NCBI GenBank assembly: GCA_949130485.1
Contig: OX422190.1
Coordinates: 8,687,547 to 8,751,546, forward strand
Direction: 5' to 3'
From: Agelas oroides
Taxonomy: Eukaryota; Porifera; Demospongiae; Agelasida; Agelasidae
DNA length: 64,000 bases
The notes under the pieces were generated by a model. That model was not told where the DNA came from and did not search any database. It worked only from the letters and a program-made list of their open reading frames with translations. Below, one piece after another: positions 1 to 18,800 of this stretch. The first letter of the stretch is position 1; every line of letters begins with the position of its first letter. The translations under genes and the position numbers were made by a program.

Positions 1-8062
<8,062 letters not shown>

Positions 8063-8689
8063 AAAGTTTGTCGATCACCACGCACCTTTATGGTCAGGAA
8101 TGCATATCACGTGAGTGTGAGCCCCACCCGTACCCGGGTCACTCTAAAAGTAGGAACGAGGGAATGAGGCAATGGGAAGAAAGCACATTGCATTTTACTC
8201 AGCAAACTACTGACATCTTGTTGCTGCAGTCATCAAGAGAAAGCTAATGTCCATTTACTGAGAAGATCATCTATACCTTACAGTTTGCACCAAAGCAATG
8301 GCATTGCATATTGCATCATGGTCAGCAAGCTAGTACTTCACTTTTGGCAGCTTGTTAGGTTTCTTTAAATTTGTTAAATTCGTGATTTACTCATACATTG
8401 TTCCAACTTTCCGCTACTAGGAGTCATTTTGATTTTTGAGGCTTCTACGGTTTCTTGCTTCATTAGGGAGCCACATATCTACATATTTGTTTCACATACA
8501 CGCAGCACTATTATTTCCAAAAGCATGTATTATTCTATAATATATGTTTTTTGCAGTCATTCTTCAGTGGATACACACACCAGCTCTGTGCATGTGGAGA
8601 TCAGATATAATTACTGTGCATGTCAGTATAATTGGATGCACTGGGTAGAGGAGGTAATGTTCAACAGCTTTATACACAATGTATAGCTA
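8063..8689. promoter_or_regulatory. Region upstream of the M13 start; possible promoter
   Basis: It lies 5' of the proposed first coding exon. A CACGTG E-box is at 8108-8113 and a CCCACCCGTACCCGGG GC-rich stretch follows. No TATA box is evident at a sensible distance. A 21-base stretch at 8138-8158 is repeated inverted at 13363-13383. The rest, 8200-8689, shows nothing I can support. Assignment as promoter is by position only. Confidence 0.25.
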
Positions 8690-9602
8690 AGTGAGACAAT
8701 TCTACAAGAATAATCAGCACTACAGAAATAGCATGGATCAAATAACTGGAGTGTGTGCATGTTGTCAGCATATAGTTGCTTTCCTCATCAGAGGAGGGTA
8801 ATGCAAACAAAAGGATATGTTTATAACAGTTCTGCAAGATGCAAGGATACAATAATAGCAAAGTGCTAACTGATAATTGTACCCTAGGTAGTAGAGGGGT
8901 ATAAATACTTACATTATACATAATTGAGTTGCAATAAAGAACGTTTAAAGGAGTATAAAGAGTCACAACCATGTACTGGAGGGGGTACTGGGGGAAGTCA
9001 ATACTGTGGGGAAAAAAGGAGAACTGATGTGCATTAGAATAGGTAACAGGTCTCAGAAGTAGAAAGGTGCTGTTGTTTCTCAAGTTTAGAGGCAGGTTTC
9101 TCCAGACAACAGGTGCACCAGGGAAGTCAGCTGCCCTTGAATGACTTGGTAGAGGAAGCACAGCTTTAGGTAACACCTTCTGCTTGCTAGAGTGGGCAGA
9201 TTACTAGACTGCAATAGTGTGGCCTAGTCAGCATTCCAATCCCTCATACACATCCTGAGCGCAAATTTCTGTACTCTCTCCAGTGAGTCAGAGAGGCCTT
9301 GTTGGTGGGGGTCCCAAACCAGAGCTGCATATTCAAGGTGTGGTCGAACAAATGTTAGATAAAGTTGCAGCTGGGTCGAGTTGCTTGTATGGCCATAAAA
9401 CTTCCGATAGATTATGCCAGCCTGTCGCCTAGCCCTTGTACAGATTTCAGAAATGTGGGTAGACCAGTTCAGAGTGGATGTTATCCATACACCAAGATAT
9501 TTATAGGAATTGACTCTCTCTAGACAGCAGTTGTTTCTTTCTAGATATGATCATGTACTTGCATTTGGTAGACATATATAGGCTCTCCTCTAGTAAATGC
9601 TC
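8690..9602 (-). pseudogene. 5'-truncated LINE relic (C-terminal part of reverse transcriptase ORF)
   Basis: Read on the minus strand, fragments match the end of CR1/L2-like ORF2 proteins: KCKYMIISRKKQ near 9575, SYKYLGVWITSTLNWSTHIS near 9500, FVRPHLEYAALVWDP near 9320, then after a frame change DFPGAPVVWRNLPLNLRNN near 9110. At least two frameshifts and a stop (near 9215) break it. The RT catalytic core is absent. It ends where the pogo/Tigger element begins. Confidence 0.75.
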
Positions 9603-10091
9603 GAGCTAGCGTAAGGTACCGATATTCGACCACTTAAGCTTTACCGCGTCGTAACTTCCGATTGCCTCATTGTCAGAATATGGTTCAAAGTTCAACCGTT
9701 AGAGCACTCTTTGAGCTTATTGATATTCGACTTCCGCGGGAATATCCCAAAGATGCAGTCTGTTATGACTGAAAAATGCCAGTGACGTCTAATACCAATG
9801 ATCAACCAAACGTACGTATTGTTGACCACCCATATGTTTCCTGTACACATATTTTTGGCCAGACACGAATCAACCATACCAAAACAGCTATAGATACTGT
9901 ATAGTCTTAACAGTGATTGTTTCCAAGCACTTGCACAATCTACATAGACCAGAGAACATGCACAGTAATTATTACTTTCAAAGAATGTAATATGAATGTA
10001 AACAAATATAATCAAGACAACCAAATTAGGTTAATAACAACAATAAAGTATGATAAGCATGAAAAAGCAACTTGCATGTTGCTAACAGAAG

Positions 10092-10751
10092 TCAAGAAAA
10101 TGTGACTTTGCAGATATGGCAGATATAGAGTCCATTTTCATCAGTAGAGAGGCAGCTGCAATGCATCCATTTCCCACAGGCTTCCAAGTTGGCGCACTGA
10201 ATCCATTCTTTTTCAAGCACACTATCAACAATATCTTCTTCGTATGCTCCCAAGCAGGTGGCACATTCCTTTGAAGATATTTCAGCAGACTGTAAGCCAT
10301 TATCAGCAGCACTAACTTGCTGCTTGCCACTTCTAGTACGCTTCCTCCTTTCAGCTGCCTGCTTCTGTTGAAGTTCCGCCTTCCTTTTCTTCACAGCTTC
10401 CCTTTGTTCGGCTCTTCTCAAGTTCTCTTTCTTCAGCTTTCCTTTTTCATTCAGCTTCTCTCTTTAGTCTCTCTTCAGCTTTCTGAATCTTTTCCTGCTC
10501 TCTTTGTTGCTTCTTCTCTTCACGCTCTTTTTTCCGTAACTCTTTCGCTGCCTGCTCCTCTTTCTTCTGTTTTTCCTTTTCTTCCAACACTGCAATAGCT
10601 TCTGCACTTGTGAGAACACGTGGTCCACTGGATTTCTTGGCTCTGGACTTTGGAGTTGCAGTTAGACTTGGGTAGTTGAGAAATTCAGTGATGTCAGTGA
10701 GAACCCGCCGAGTTGTGCTCAAAGAAACAGATTCCTTTGTGTGCGTCACCT
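10092..10751 (-). pseudogene. Frame-broken C-terminal tail of the transposase: coiled coil and PHD-like finger
   Basis: Directly after the transposase stop, a different frame (10447-10751) encodes a charged coiled coil (EEKEKQKKEEQAAKELRKK). A third segment (10092-10421), back in the transposase phase, encodes CATCLGAYEED, then WIQC, CGKWMHCSCL and YICHIC, a PHD-like zinc finger. Related pogo-type transposases end in such a finger. Shifts lie near 10749-10755 and 10425-10447. Frame damage is the simplest reading; introns are less likely because no good splice pair is evident. Confidence 0.7.
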
Positions 10752-12725
10752 TTACAAATTTTCTTCCTCTTGTAAGGATGCACCTGTTGAGAGTTTTGGT
10801 TTAACAAATGGAGAAACTTTCTTACTGGAATTGGTACAAGCAGAATTAACACCAGATCCACGAGTGGAATTAGGAGTTGTGACTACTTCAGACACATTAC
10901 TTGAATGTGACGTAATAGACAGTTCTTTGGGAGAGGAGATAGATACCTTGGTGATGGCTGGTGACTGTTCAGTGACTGAAGGATTAGTTGCAGCTGACAA
11001 TTGTTCAAGGGATGGCTTGTCTATGCTGTTCGAGTCATTGGCTGACGATGAATCTGTTCCAGGCTGACTTACAGGCGATTGCGGCATTTCTTCACCTGAA
11101 GACTGTTCAATGTCTCCAGTGATCATTTCCGATGGTTCAGAAGTATTCAAGAAGTCACCACTGTTAACTCCCTCAGATCTGGGGCTTTTGAATTCGCTGT
11201 CAAAAGGTTGAAAGGGATCGGATCGTGCCTGATCGAGTTCACTGCCAATCTCACCCAATATTTCGTCTGGTACATCCTCAGGATGATTATCCATCAACCA
11301 GGCCACATAATCTGCGTCTGTATACAAGTCATATCCATTTTCGTACCGACACTGAATCTGCTTGGGTGTAAAGTATGATTCCTCAAGCATGGAAGCATCT
11401 TCTCCAGACCTGTCATCGTCTCCTGGTCTATCCATGGAAGAATCATCTGTGGCTGAAGGATCATCACCTTGCCTTTCATTGTGGAGATCACCATCCAAAT
11501 CTTCATCACTGACTCCGCCTTCATCTACACCAAGAGGAAGTGAAGGAATTTTGATTGCCTCAGGGTTGAAAGGACAAACACCGGCTTTGACAAATCCAGC
11601 AACAAGATTTCCTGGACGAATAGCTTTGTACCACGCTTCAGCAAAGAGTGGGGAAAACTGATACTTTGTGACAACACGACCAGGGTTGTCCTGCATAAAC
11701 TTATGGCAGGCTTCTGACCAGTATACCTTCAAGGGTCGGAAAAAGCTAACATCAAGTGGTTGTGCCACATGAGTTGAATGAAGGGGAAGACAAAACACCA
11801 CAATCCCTGCCTCTGCTGCTGCTCGTATTGTCTCTGGCTCGTAGTGCGATGAGTGGCCATCAACAAGTAGCATCACGGGTCGAGTGGGAGGAATGTACTT
11901 GACAAAGAGTTGCGTCATCCAGTAGAAAAAGAGTTCTTGGTCTGTCCACCCTTTGTCTGACATTCCATAAAGTGTGTTAGGTACTTCCCCCTTACTCCAC
12001 TCTGGATTGAAGCGTTGTCCATCGAATGTGACCATGGGAGGAAGAGTGGTACCGGCACAGGCAAGAATAGTTATTTGTGCTTTGTTTCCTGATGTGCGAC
12101 AATGAATCTTCTTTGTCCCTTTGCGTGCAATAACCTTAGGAGGCTTGTGGTCCAGGGGCATCCCACTCTCGTCCGTGTTGTATATTTGACTGGGGCAGTT
12201 CAAAATACCATGCTCTTCCAGAGTTGCTTTCAGCAAGGAGTGATACTGTCTCATGCTATTGCCAGTAATAGTAGCAGCTCTAGAAAGAGCTAAGGCATCA
12301 CCCCTACGCAAAGAAAGTTTGGGGTGCCTTTCCAGAAATCGATGCCACCAACCTTCACCGTTGAATCCTTTGTCTGTCCCTCGCTTCTTGATCACCACCT
12401 TATGCACAATGCCAATGACCTCGACCCTTGTCTTTGGTAGACCGATATCGGTACAAGTTAACAAAAACTTGACAAGTTTGTCTTCCTCTACGCCAGAGAG
12501 GTAAGGAGTTGGCCCTGACCTGGCGCCATGCACCACTTTTCCTGAGAGTCTGTCTTTGAGTGTCGATCTAGGTACACTGAACTCATCAGCTGCCTTGTTT
12601 ACGCCGAACAAACCATCCGCAACAGCTTTCATGGCGCCCGTCATCGATTCTTTACTCCATTTCTTGGGTCGATTGCACAGTTCTTGCTCCTTCTGGGCCT
12701 TCCTTGTTTGCCTTCTTCGCCCCAT
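10752..12725 (-). CDS. pogo/Tigger-family DDE transposase, 657 aa
   Basis: ATG at 12725 (MGRRRQ) is the first methionine; the frame is open slightly further upstream. Residues about 18-65 form a psq-type helix-turn-helix (NKAADEFSVPRSTLKDRL). About 75-145 is a CENP-B-type DNA-binding domain ending GWWHRFLERHP. The DDE domain has YNTDESGMPL (D185), MLLVDGHSSHY (D289) and HVAQPLDVSFF (D325), a DDD triad with 35 residues between the last two. The C-terminal third is acidic and Ser/Thr-rich. Such enzymes cut and paste elements with TA duplications. The frame is intact to its stop, but the family's C-terminal zinc-finger tail continues in other frames downstream. It could be a domesticated gene, but the flanking inverted repeats argue for a transposon. 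Confidence 0.93.
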   Translation of the reverse strand: MGRRRQTRKAQKEQELCNRPKKWSKESMTGAMKAVADGLFGVNKAADEFSVPRSTLKDRLSGKVVHGARSGPTPYLSGVEEDKLVKFLLTCTDIGLPKTRVEVIGIVHKVVIKKRGTDKGFNGEGWWHRFLERHPKLSLRRGDALALSRAATITGNSMRQYHSLLKATLEEHGILNCPSQIYNTDESGMPLDHKPPKVIARKGTKKIHCRTSGNKAQITILACAGTTLPPMVTFDGQRFNPEWSKGEVPNTLYGMSDKGWTDQELFFYWMTQLFVKYIPPTRPVMLLVDGHSSHYEPETIRAAAEAGIVVFCLPLHSTHVAQPLDVSFFRPLKVYWSEACHKFMQDNPGRVVTKYQFSPLFAEAWYKAIRPGNLVAGFVKAGVCPFNPEAIKIPSLPLGVDEGGVSDEDLDGDLHNERQGDDPSATDDSSMDRPGDDDRSGEDASMLEESYFTPKQIQCRYENGYDLYTDADYVAWLMDNHPEDVPDEILGEIGSELDQARSDPFQPFDSEFKSPRSEGVNSGDFLNTSEPSEMITGDIEQSSGEEMPQSPVSQPGTDSSSANDSNSIDKPSLEQLSAATNPSVTEQSPAITKVSISSPKELSITSHSSNVSEVVTTPNSTRGSGVNSACTNSSKKVSPFVKPKLSTGASLQEEENL

Positions 12726-12938
12726 GCTCAGGCCTCTGCGCACACGTGTGTATTGAGATTTTGTGCACGACCGATTTTTCCCGTTTCCGTACGTATACTA
12801 ACTAGGTCGAATATTGGTTCAGGTGGTCGAAATACCGTGGTCGACAAATGGTAGTGGTCGAAAATCGGTAGCTTACGCTACTTTGCACAACATGTACACT
12901 CTACTGTCCTGTTTTACAACTCACCAATTGTGTCATAG

Positions 12939-13267
12939 TCGAGGGGTCCGTCACGAAAGAAATCTCGTACACCGTCGGCAGAAATCCAAACTGAAATCCA
13001 GAAATCCACTGTGAAATCCAGAAATCCAATCTGAAATCCAGAAATCCAATCTGAAATCCAGAAATCCAATCTGAAATCCAGAAATCCAAACTGAAATCCA
13101 GAAATCCACTTTGAAATCCAGAAATCCACTTTGAAATCCAGAAATCCACTTTGAAATCCAGAAATCCACTTTGAAATCCAGAAATCCATTCTGAAATCCG
13201 AAATCCACGTGAAATCCAGCGGATTTCGAAATCTCGTACGCCGAGGCGCGCCGTGACGGACCCCTCG
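12939..13267. mobile_element. Foldback/MITE element carrying a minisatellite
   Basis: CGAGGGGTCCGTCACG at 12940-12955 is repeated inverted at 13252-13267. GTCATAG directly flanks both ends (12932-12938 and 13268-13274), a candidate 7-bp target duplication. Just inside each end is a second inverted match around AAATCTCGTAC. The centre is a 20-bp tandem repeat. Confidence 0.72.
12990..13205 (+). repeat. 20-bp minisatellite (GAAATCCAGAAATCCAMTYT)
   Basis: About ten tandem copies of GAAATCCAGAAATCCAATCT and variants. 20 bp is not a multiple of three but 60 is, so three frames give similar FLDFxxDFWIS-like repeats, which are artefacts. Confidence 0.9.
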
Positions 13268-13274
13268 GTCATAG

Positions 13275-13370
13275 TACAGTGGCGTTGCTGTCTCCATTTC
13301 CCCATTTCTTCATTTCCCCATTTCTTCATTTCTCCATTTCCCATTTTTCATTTCCCATTTCCCGTTCCTA
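13275..13370 (+). repeat. CATTTCCC/CATTTCTT low-complexity tract
   Basis: Irregular tandem CATTTCCCCATTTCTT units between the foldback element and a block shared with 8138-8158. Confidence 0.75.
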
Positions 13371-13412
13371 CTTTTAGAGTGACGTCCCCCGTACCCGTAC
13401 CCAGGTTCACGT

Positions 13413-13502
13413 TAGTCTCGTGCCCAGACCCAACCCTCTCGATCTCACGAGGAAAGGGTCTGGTTAGCTAGTCTCGTCCCCAGACCCCAACCTCTCACGA
13501 GG
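13413..13502. repeat. Two copies of a TAGTCTCGTNCCCAGACCC block
   Basis: Direct copies at 13413-13452 and 13469-13502, each ending TCACGAGG, with an inverted GGGTCTGGTTAGCTA between them. The ends resemble the 74-bp foldback element at 1480 (TAGNCTCGTNCCCAGRCC). Confidence 0.55.
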
Positions 13503-13529
13503 TGAATCAAGTCGAATTTTCTTGGGCTA

Positions 13530-15058
13530 TAGCGCACGCTTTTGCGACAATGTAGCAACGATCCCGTATAACGTATAATGCCGTCAATGGAAATATTCAC
13601 GTAGCCCGGAGCAATAGTTGCACTAATGCAAGTAGCATATGAACAAGAAGCTAAGGGTATGGAGAGTTTAAAAACGTAAACCCTTTGTCGGTACAAAAAG
13701 CGCACAAACTTCTACGAACCCGCTAACATATCCGTCACCAAAGCGCAGTATAATGCCGTCAATGGAAATTCACGGCTTTTCCTATCCCGGAGCAATAGTT
13801 GCACTAATGCAAGTAGCATATGAACAACAAGCAAAGGGTATGGAGAGTTTAAAAACGTAAACCCTTAATCGGTGCAAAAGGCGCACAAACGTCTACGAGC
13901 CCGATAACATATCTGTCACATGCCGTGCCGTATAATGCCGTCAATGGCACGGAAATTCACCGCTTAACCTAGCCTGGAACATTGGTTGCACTAATGCAAG
14001 TAGTATATGAACAATATGGTAAGGGTATGGAGAGTTTAAAAACGTAAACCTCTATTCGGTGCACAAAGCGCACAAGCCTCTACGAGCCCGCTAACATATC
14101 CGTCTTCTGCAGCGCCGTATAATGCTGTCAATGGTAAATTAACGGCTTACCCTTGCCCAGAGCAATAGTTGCACAAACGGAAGTAGCATATTAACAACAA
14201 GCTAAGGGTCTGGAGAGTTTAAAATCGTGAACCCTTAGTGAATGCAAAAAGCGCACAAACTTCTACGAGCACGCTAACATATCTGTCACATGCAGCTCCG
14301 TATAATGCCGTCAATGGAAATTCACGGCTTACCCTACCCGGAACATTGGTTGTACTAATGCAAGTACCGTATGAACAAGAAGCTAAGGGTATGGAGAGTT
14401 GAAACACGTAAAGCACTATTCGGTGCAAAAAGCGTACAAAGCCCCCTAAAGTATCCGTCACCTGCACCGCCGCATAATGCCGTCAATGGAAATTCACGCA
14501 AATTCACGGCTTACCCTAGCCCGAAACATTTGTTGTACTAATGCAAGTACCGTATGAACAAGAAGCTAAGGGCATGGAGAGTTGAAAAACGTAAACCACT
14601 ATTCGGCGCAAAAGGCATACAAACCTCTACGAGCCCACTAACATATCTGTCACCTGCACCGCCGATTAATGCCGTCATTGGAAATTCACGCAAATTCACG
14701 GCTTACCCTAGCCCGGAACATTGGTTGTACTAATGCAAGTACCGTATGAACAAGAAGCTAAGGGTATGGAGAGTTGAAAAACGTAAACCACTATTCGGTG
14801 CAAAAAGCGTACAAACCTCTACGAGCCCGCTAACATATCCGTCACCTGCACCGCCGTATAATACCGTCAATGTAAATTCACGCAAATTCACGGCTCACCC
14901 TACCCTGGAACATTGGTTGTACTAATGCAAGTACCGTATAAACAAGAAGCCAAGGGTATAGAGAGCTGAAAAACGTAAACCACTATTCGGCGCAAAAAGC
15001 GTACAAACCTCTACGAGACCGCTAACATATCCGTCACATGCACCGCCGATAAATGCCG
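13530..15058 (+). repeat. Diverged left edge of the satellite array
   Basis: About eight copies related to the main 192-bp unit but clearly diverged. Spacing of the GCCGTCAATGG landmark is 175, 182, 187, 183, 172, 192, 192 and 192 bp. Conserved stretches shared with the main unit are GCCGTCAATGGAAATTCA, TTGCACTAATGCAAG and TCGGTGCAAAA. The middle differs (CTACGAGCCCGCTAACATAT against the main GGCCGGCCAATAT). Confidence 0.88.
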
Positions 15059-15807
15059 TCACATACAGCTTTGTGCTCCTTTTGCACCGACAAAAGGTTT
15101 ACATTTTTAAACTTTTCAGGCCCATAGCTTCTTGATAATATGCACCTTGCATTAGTGCAACCTTTGTACCGGGCTAAGAAGAGTCGCGAATGTACGCGAA
15201 TTTCTATTGACAGCACTATACGGCGCAGCAGGTGACGGAGATATTGGTCGGCCCGTACAGCTTTGTGCGCCTTTTGCACCGACAAAGGGATTACATTTTT
15301 AAACTGTTCATGCCCATAGCTTCTTGATAATGTGCACCTTGCATTAGTGCAACCTTTGTACCGGGCTAGGAAGAGTCGCAATGTACGCAAATTTCCATAG
15401 ACGGCACTATACGGCGCGGCTGGGGACGGAGATATTGGCCGGCCAGTACAGCTTTGTGCGCCTTTTGCACCGACAAAGGGTTTACATTTTTAAACTGTTC
15501 ATGCCCATAGCTTCTTGATAATGTGCACCTTGCAGTAGTGCAACCTTTGTACCGGGGTAGGAAGAGTCGCGAATATATGCGAATTGACATTGACGGCACT
15601 GTGCGGCGCTGCAAGGGACGGAGATATTGGCCGGCCCGTTCAGCTTTGTGCTCCTTTTGCACCGACAAAGGGTTTACATTTTCAAAACTCTTCATCCCCA
15701 TAGCTTACTGATAATATGAACATTGCTTTAGTGCAACCTTTGTACCGGACTAGGATGAGTAGCGAATGGACGCGAATTTCCATAAAGGGCACTATACGGA
15801 ACTGCAG
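15059..15807 (-). repeat. Inverted block of about four satellite units
   Basis: The same unit is present in reverse complement: GTGCACCTTGCATTAGTGCA and CATAGCTTCTTGATAAT recur every 190-192 bp. Orientation flips near 15059 and flips back at about 15807, where CACTATACGG...CTGCAG joins ATTCGCGACTCTTCC. These units carry the CTCTTCCTAGCCCGG variant, also present in the first forward unit after the junction. Confidence 0.9.
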
Positions 15808-18800
15808 ATTCGCGACTCTTCCTAGCTAGGGTTGCACTAATGCAAGGTGCATATTATCAAGAAGCTATGGGCATGAAGAGTTTAGAAATGGAAACCCTTT
15901 CTCGGTGCAAAAGGCGCACAAAGCTGTACGGGCCGGCCAATATATCCGTCCCCTGCAGCGCCGTATAGTGCCGTCAATGGAAATTCGCGTACATTCGCGA
16001 CTAATCCTAGCTCGGTACAATGGTTGCACTAAAGCAAGGTACATATTATCAAGAAGCTACGGGCATGAAAAATTTACAATTGCAAACCCTTTCTCGGAGC
16101 AAAAGGCGCTCAAAACTGTACAGGCAGGCCAATATCTCCGTTCCCTGCATAGCCGTATAGTGCAGTCAATGGAAATTCGCGTAAATTCGCTACATATCCT
16201 AGCTCGGTACAAAGGGTGCACTAATGCAAGGTGCATATTATCAAGAAGCTATGGGCATGAAGAGTTTCAAAATGGAAACCCTTTCTCTGTGCAAAAGGCG
16301 CACAAAGCTGTTCGAGCCGGAAGATATCCCCGTTCCCTGCAGCGCCAATATAGTGCAGTCAATGGAAATTCGCGTAAATTCGCTACACTTCCTAGTTCGG
16401 TACAAAGGTTGCACTAATGCAAGGTGCATATTATCAAGAAGCTATGGGCAAGAGGAGTTTTAAAATGTCAGAACTTTCTCGGTGCAAACGGCGCACAAAG
16501 CCTTTTGGGCCGGCCAAAATCTCCGTCCACTGCAGCGCCGCATAGTGCCTTCAATGGAAATTCCCGTACATTCGCGACTAATCCTAGTTGCAATGGTTGC
16601 ACTAATGCAAGTTGCATATTATCAAACCATGGGCATGAAGAGTTTAAAAACGTAAATCCTTTCTCGGTGCAAAAGGCGCACAAAGCTGTACGGGCCGGCC
16701 AATATGTCCGTCCCCGGCAGCGCCGTATAGTGCCGTCAATGGAAATTCGCGTAAATTCGCTTCACTTCCTAGTTCGGTACAAAAGTTGCACTAAGCAAGG
16801 TGCATATTATCAAGAAGCTATGGGCAAGAGGGGTTTAAAAATGTCAGAACATTCTCGGTACAAACGGCCCACAAAGCCTTTTAGGCCGGCCAAAATCTCT
16901 GGCCACTGCAGCGCCGCATAGTGCCTTCAATGGAAATTCCCGTACATTCGCGACTAATCCTTGCTCGGTACAAAGGTTGCACTAATGCAAGGTACAAATT
17001 ATCAAGAAGCTATGGGCATGAAGAGTTTAAAAATGGAAACCATTTCTCGGTGCAACAGGCGCACAAAGCTGTACGGGCCGGCAAATATGTCCGTCCCCTG
17101 CAGCCCCGTATAGTGCCGTCAATGGAAATTCCCGTATTTTCGCGACTATTCCTTGCTCGGTACAAAGGTTGCACTAATGCAAGGTGCGTATTATCAAGAA
17201 GCTATGGGCATGAAGAGTTTAAAAATGGAAACCATTTAACAGTGCAAAAGGCGCACAAAGCTGTACAGGCCGGGAAATATCTCCGTTCCCTGCATCGCAG
17301 TAAAGTGCCGTCAATGGAAATTCGCGTACATTCGCGACTAATTCTAGCTCGGTACAAAGGTTGCACTATTGCAAGGTGCATATTATAAAGAAGCTATGGG
17401 CATGAAGAGTTTAAAAATGTAAACACTTTCTCTGTGCAAAAGGTGCACAAAGCTGTACGGTCCGCAAAATATCCCCGTTCCTGCAGAGCCGTGTAGTGCA
17501 GTCAATGGAAATTCGCGTAAATTCGCTACACTTCCTAGCTCGGTACAAAGGTTGCACTAATGCAAGGTGCATATTATCAAGAAGCTATGGGCATGAAGAG
17601 TTTAAAAATATAAACCCTTTCTCTGTGCAAAAGGCGCACAAAGCTGTACGGGCCGGAAAATATCCCCGTTCCCTGCAGCGCCGTATAGTGCAGTCAATGG
17701 AAATTCGGGTAAATTCGCTACACTTCCTAGTTCGGTACAAAGGTTGCACTAATGCAAGGTGCATATTATCAAGAAGCTATGGGCAAGAGGAGTTTAAAAA
17801 TGTCAGAACTTTCTCGGTGCAAACGGTGCACAAAGCCTTTTTGGCCGGCCAATATCTCCGTCCACTGCAGCGCCGCATAGTGCCTTCAATGGAAATTCCC
17901 GTACATTCGCGACTAATCCTAGTTCAGTACAAAGGTTGCACTAATGCAAGTTGCATATTATCAAGCCATGGGCATGAAGAGTTTAAAAACGTAAACCCTT
18001 TCTCGGTGCAAAAGGCGCACAAAGCTGTACGGGCCGGCCAATATGTCCGTCCCATGCAGCGCCGTATAGTGCCGTCAATGGAAATTCGCGTATATTCGCG
18101 ACCATTTCTAGCTCGGTACAAAGGTTGCACTATTGCAAGGTGCATTTTATCAAGAAGCTATGGGCATGAAGAGTTTAAAAATGGAAACCCTTTCTCGGTG
18201 TAAAAGGCGCAAAAAGCTGTTCGAGCCGGCCAATATCTCCGTTCCCTGCAGCGCCGTATAGTGCCGTCAATGGATATTCGCGTAAATTCGCTATACTTCC
18301 TATCTCGGTACAGAGGTTGCACTAATGCAATGTGCATATTATCAAGAAGCTATGGGCATGAAGAGTTTAAAAATGTAAACCCTTTCTCTGTGCAAAAGGC
18401 GCACAAAGCTGTACGGTCCGGAAAATATCCCCGTTCCCTGCAGAGCCGTGTAGTGCAGTCAATGGTAATTCGCGTAAATTCGCTACACTTCCTAGCTCGG
18501 TACAAAGGTTGCACTAATGCAAGGTGCATATTATCAAGAAGCCATAGGCATGAAGAGTTTAAAACTGTGAATCCTTTCTCTGTGCAAAGGGCGCACAAAG
18601 CTGTACGGGCCGGAAAATATCCCCGTTCCATGCAGCGCCGAATAGTGCAGTCAATGGAAATTCGCGTAAATCCGCTACACTTCCTAGTTCGGTACAAAGG
18701 TTGCACTAATGCAAGGTGCATATTATCAAGAAGCTATGGGCAAGAGGAGTTTAAAAATGTCAGAACTTTCTCGGTGCAAACGGCGCACAAAGCCTTTTGG

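Larger units (their letters stand above)
9609..12878 (-). mobile_element. pogo/Tigger-type DNA transposon, about 3.27 kb
   Basis: Inverted ends match for about 27 of 29 bases: the left reads GCGTAAGGTACCGATATTCG from 9609, and the right end, read inward from 12878, is GCGTAAGCTACCGATTTTCG. TA dinucleotides at 9607-9608 and 12879-12880 fit the TA target duplication of Tc1/mariner/pogo elements. GTCGAA-like motifs recur inside the right end (near 12804, 12828 and 12857), possible transposase binding sites. The transposase frame fills the right two thirds. 9636-10091 shows no convincing coding sequence. Confidence 0.88.

Noticed and set aside
8429..8686. 85-codon plus-strand frame upstream of the M13 gene
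   Set aside because: No recognisable domain or codon bias and no splice context; short frames like this are expected by chance.
9692..10024. 110-codon minus-strand frame within the Tigger element
   Set aside because: No similarity to transposase or any known domain; it lies in AT-rich terminal sequence beyond the finger-encoding segment.
10741..12756. Several plus-strand frames antisense to the transposase
   Set aside because: They are shadows of the strongly supported minus-strand transposase.
12901..13344. FLDFxxDFWISxWISGFQ repeat frames in three phases
   Set aside because: All derive from the 20-bp minisatellite; three overlapping frames with similar repeats are expected from its period.
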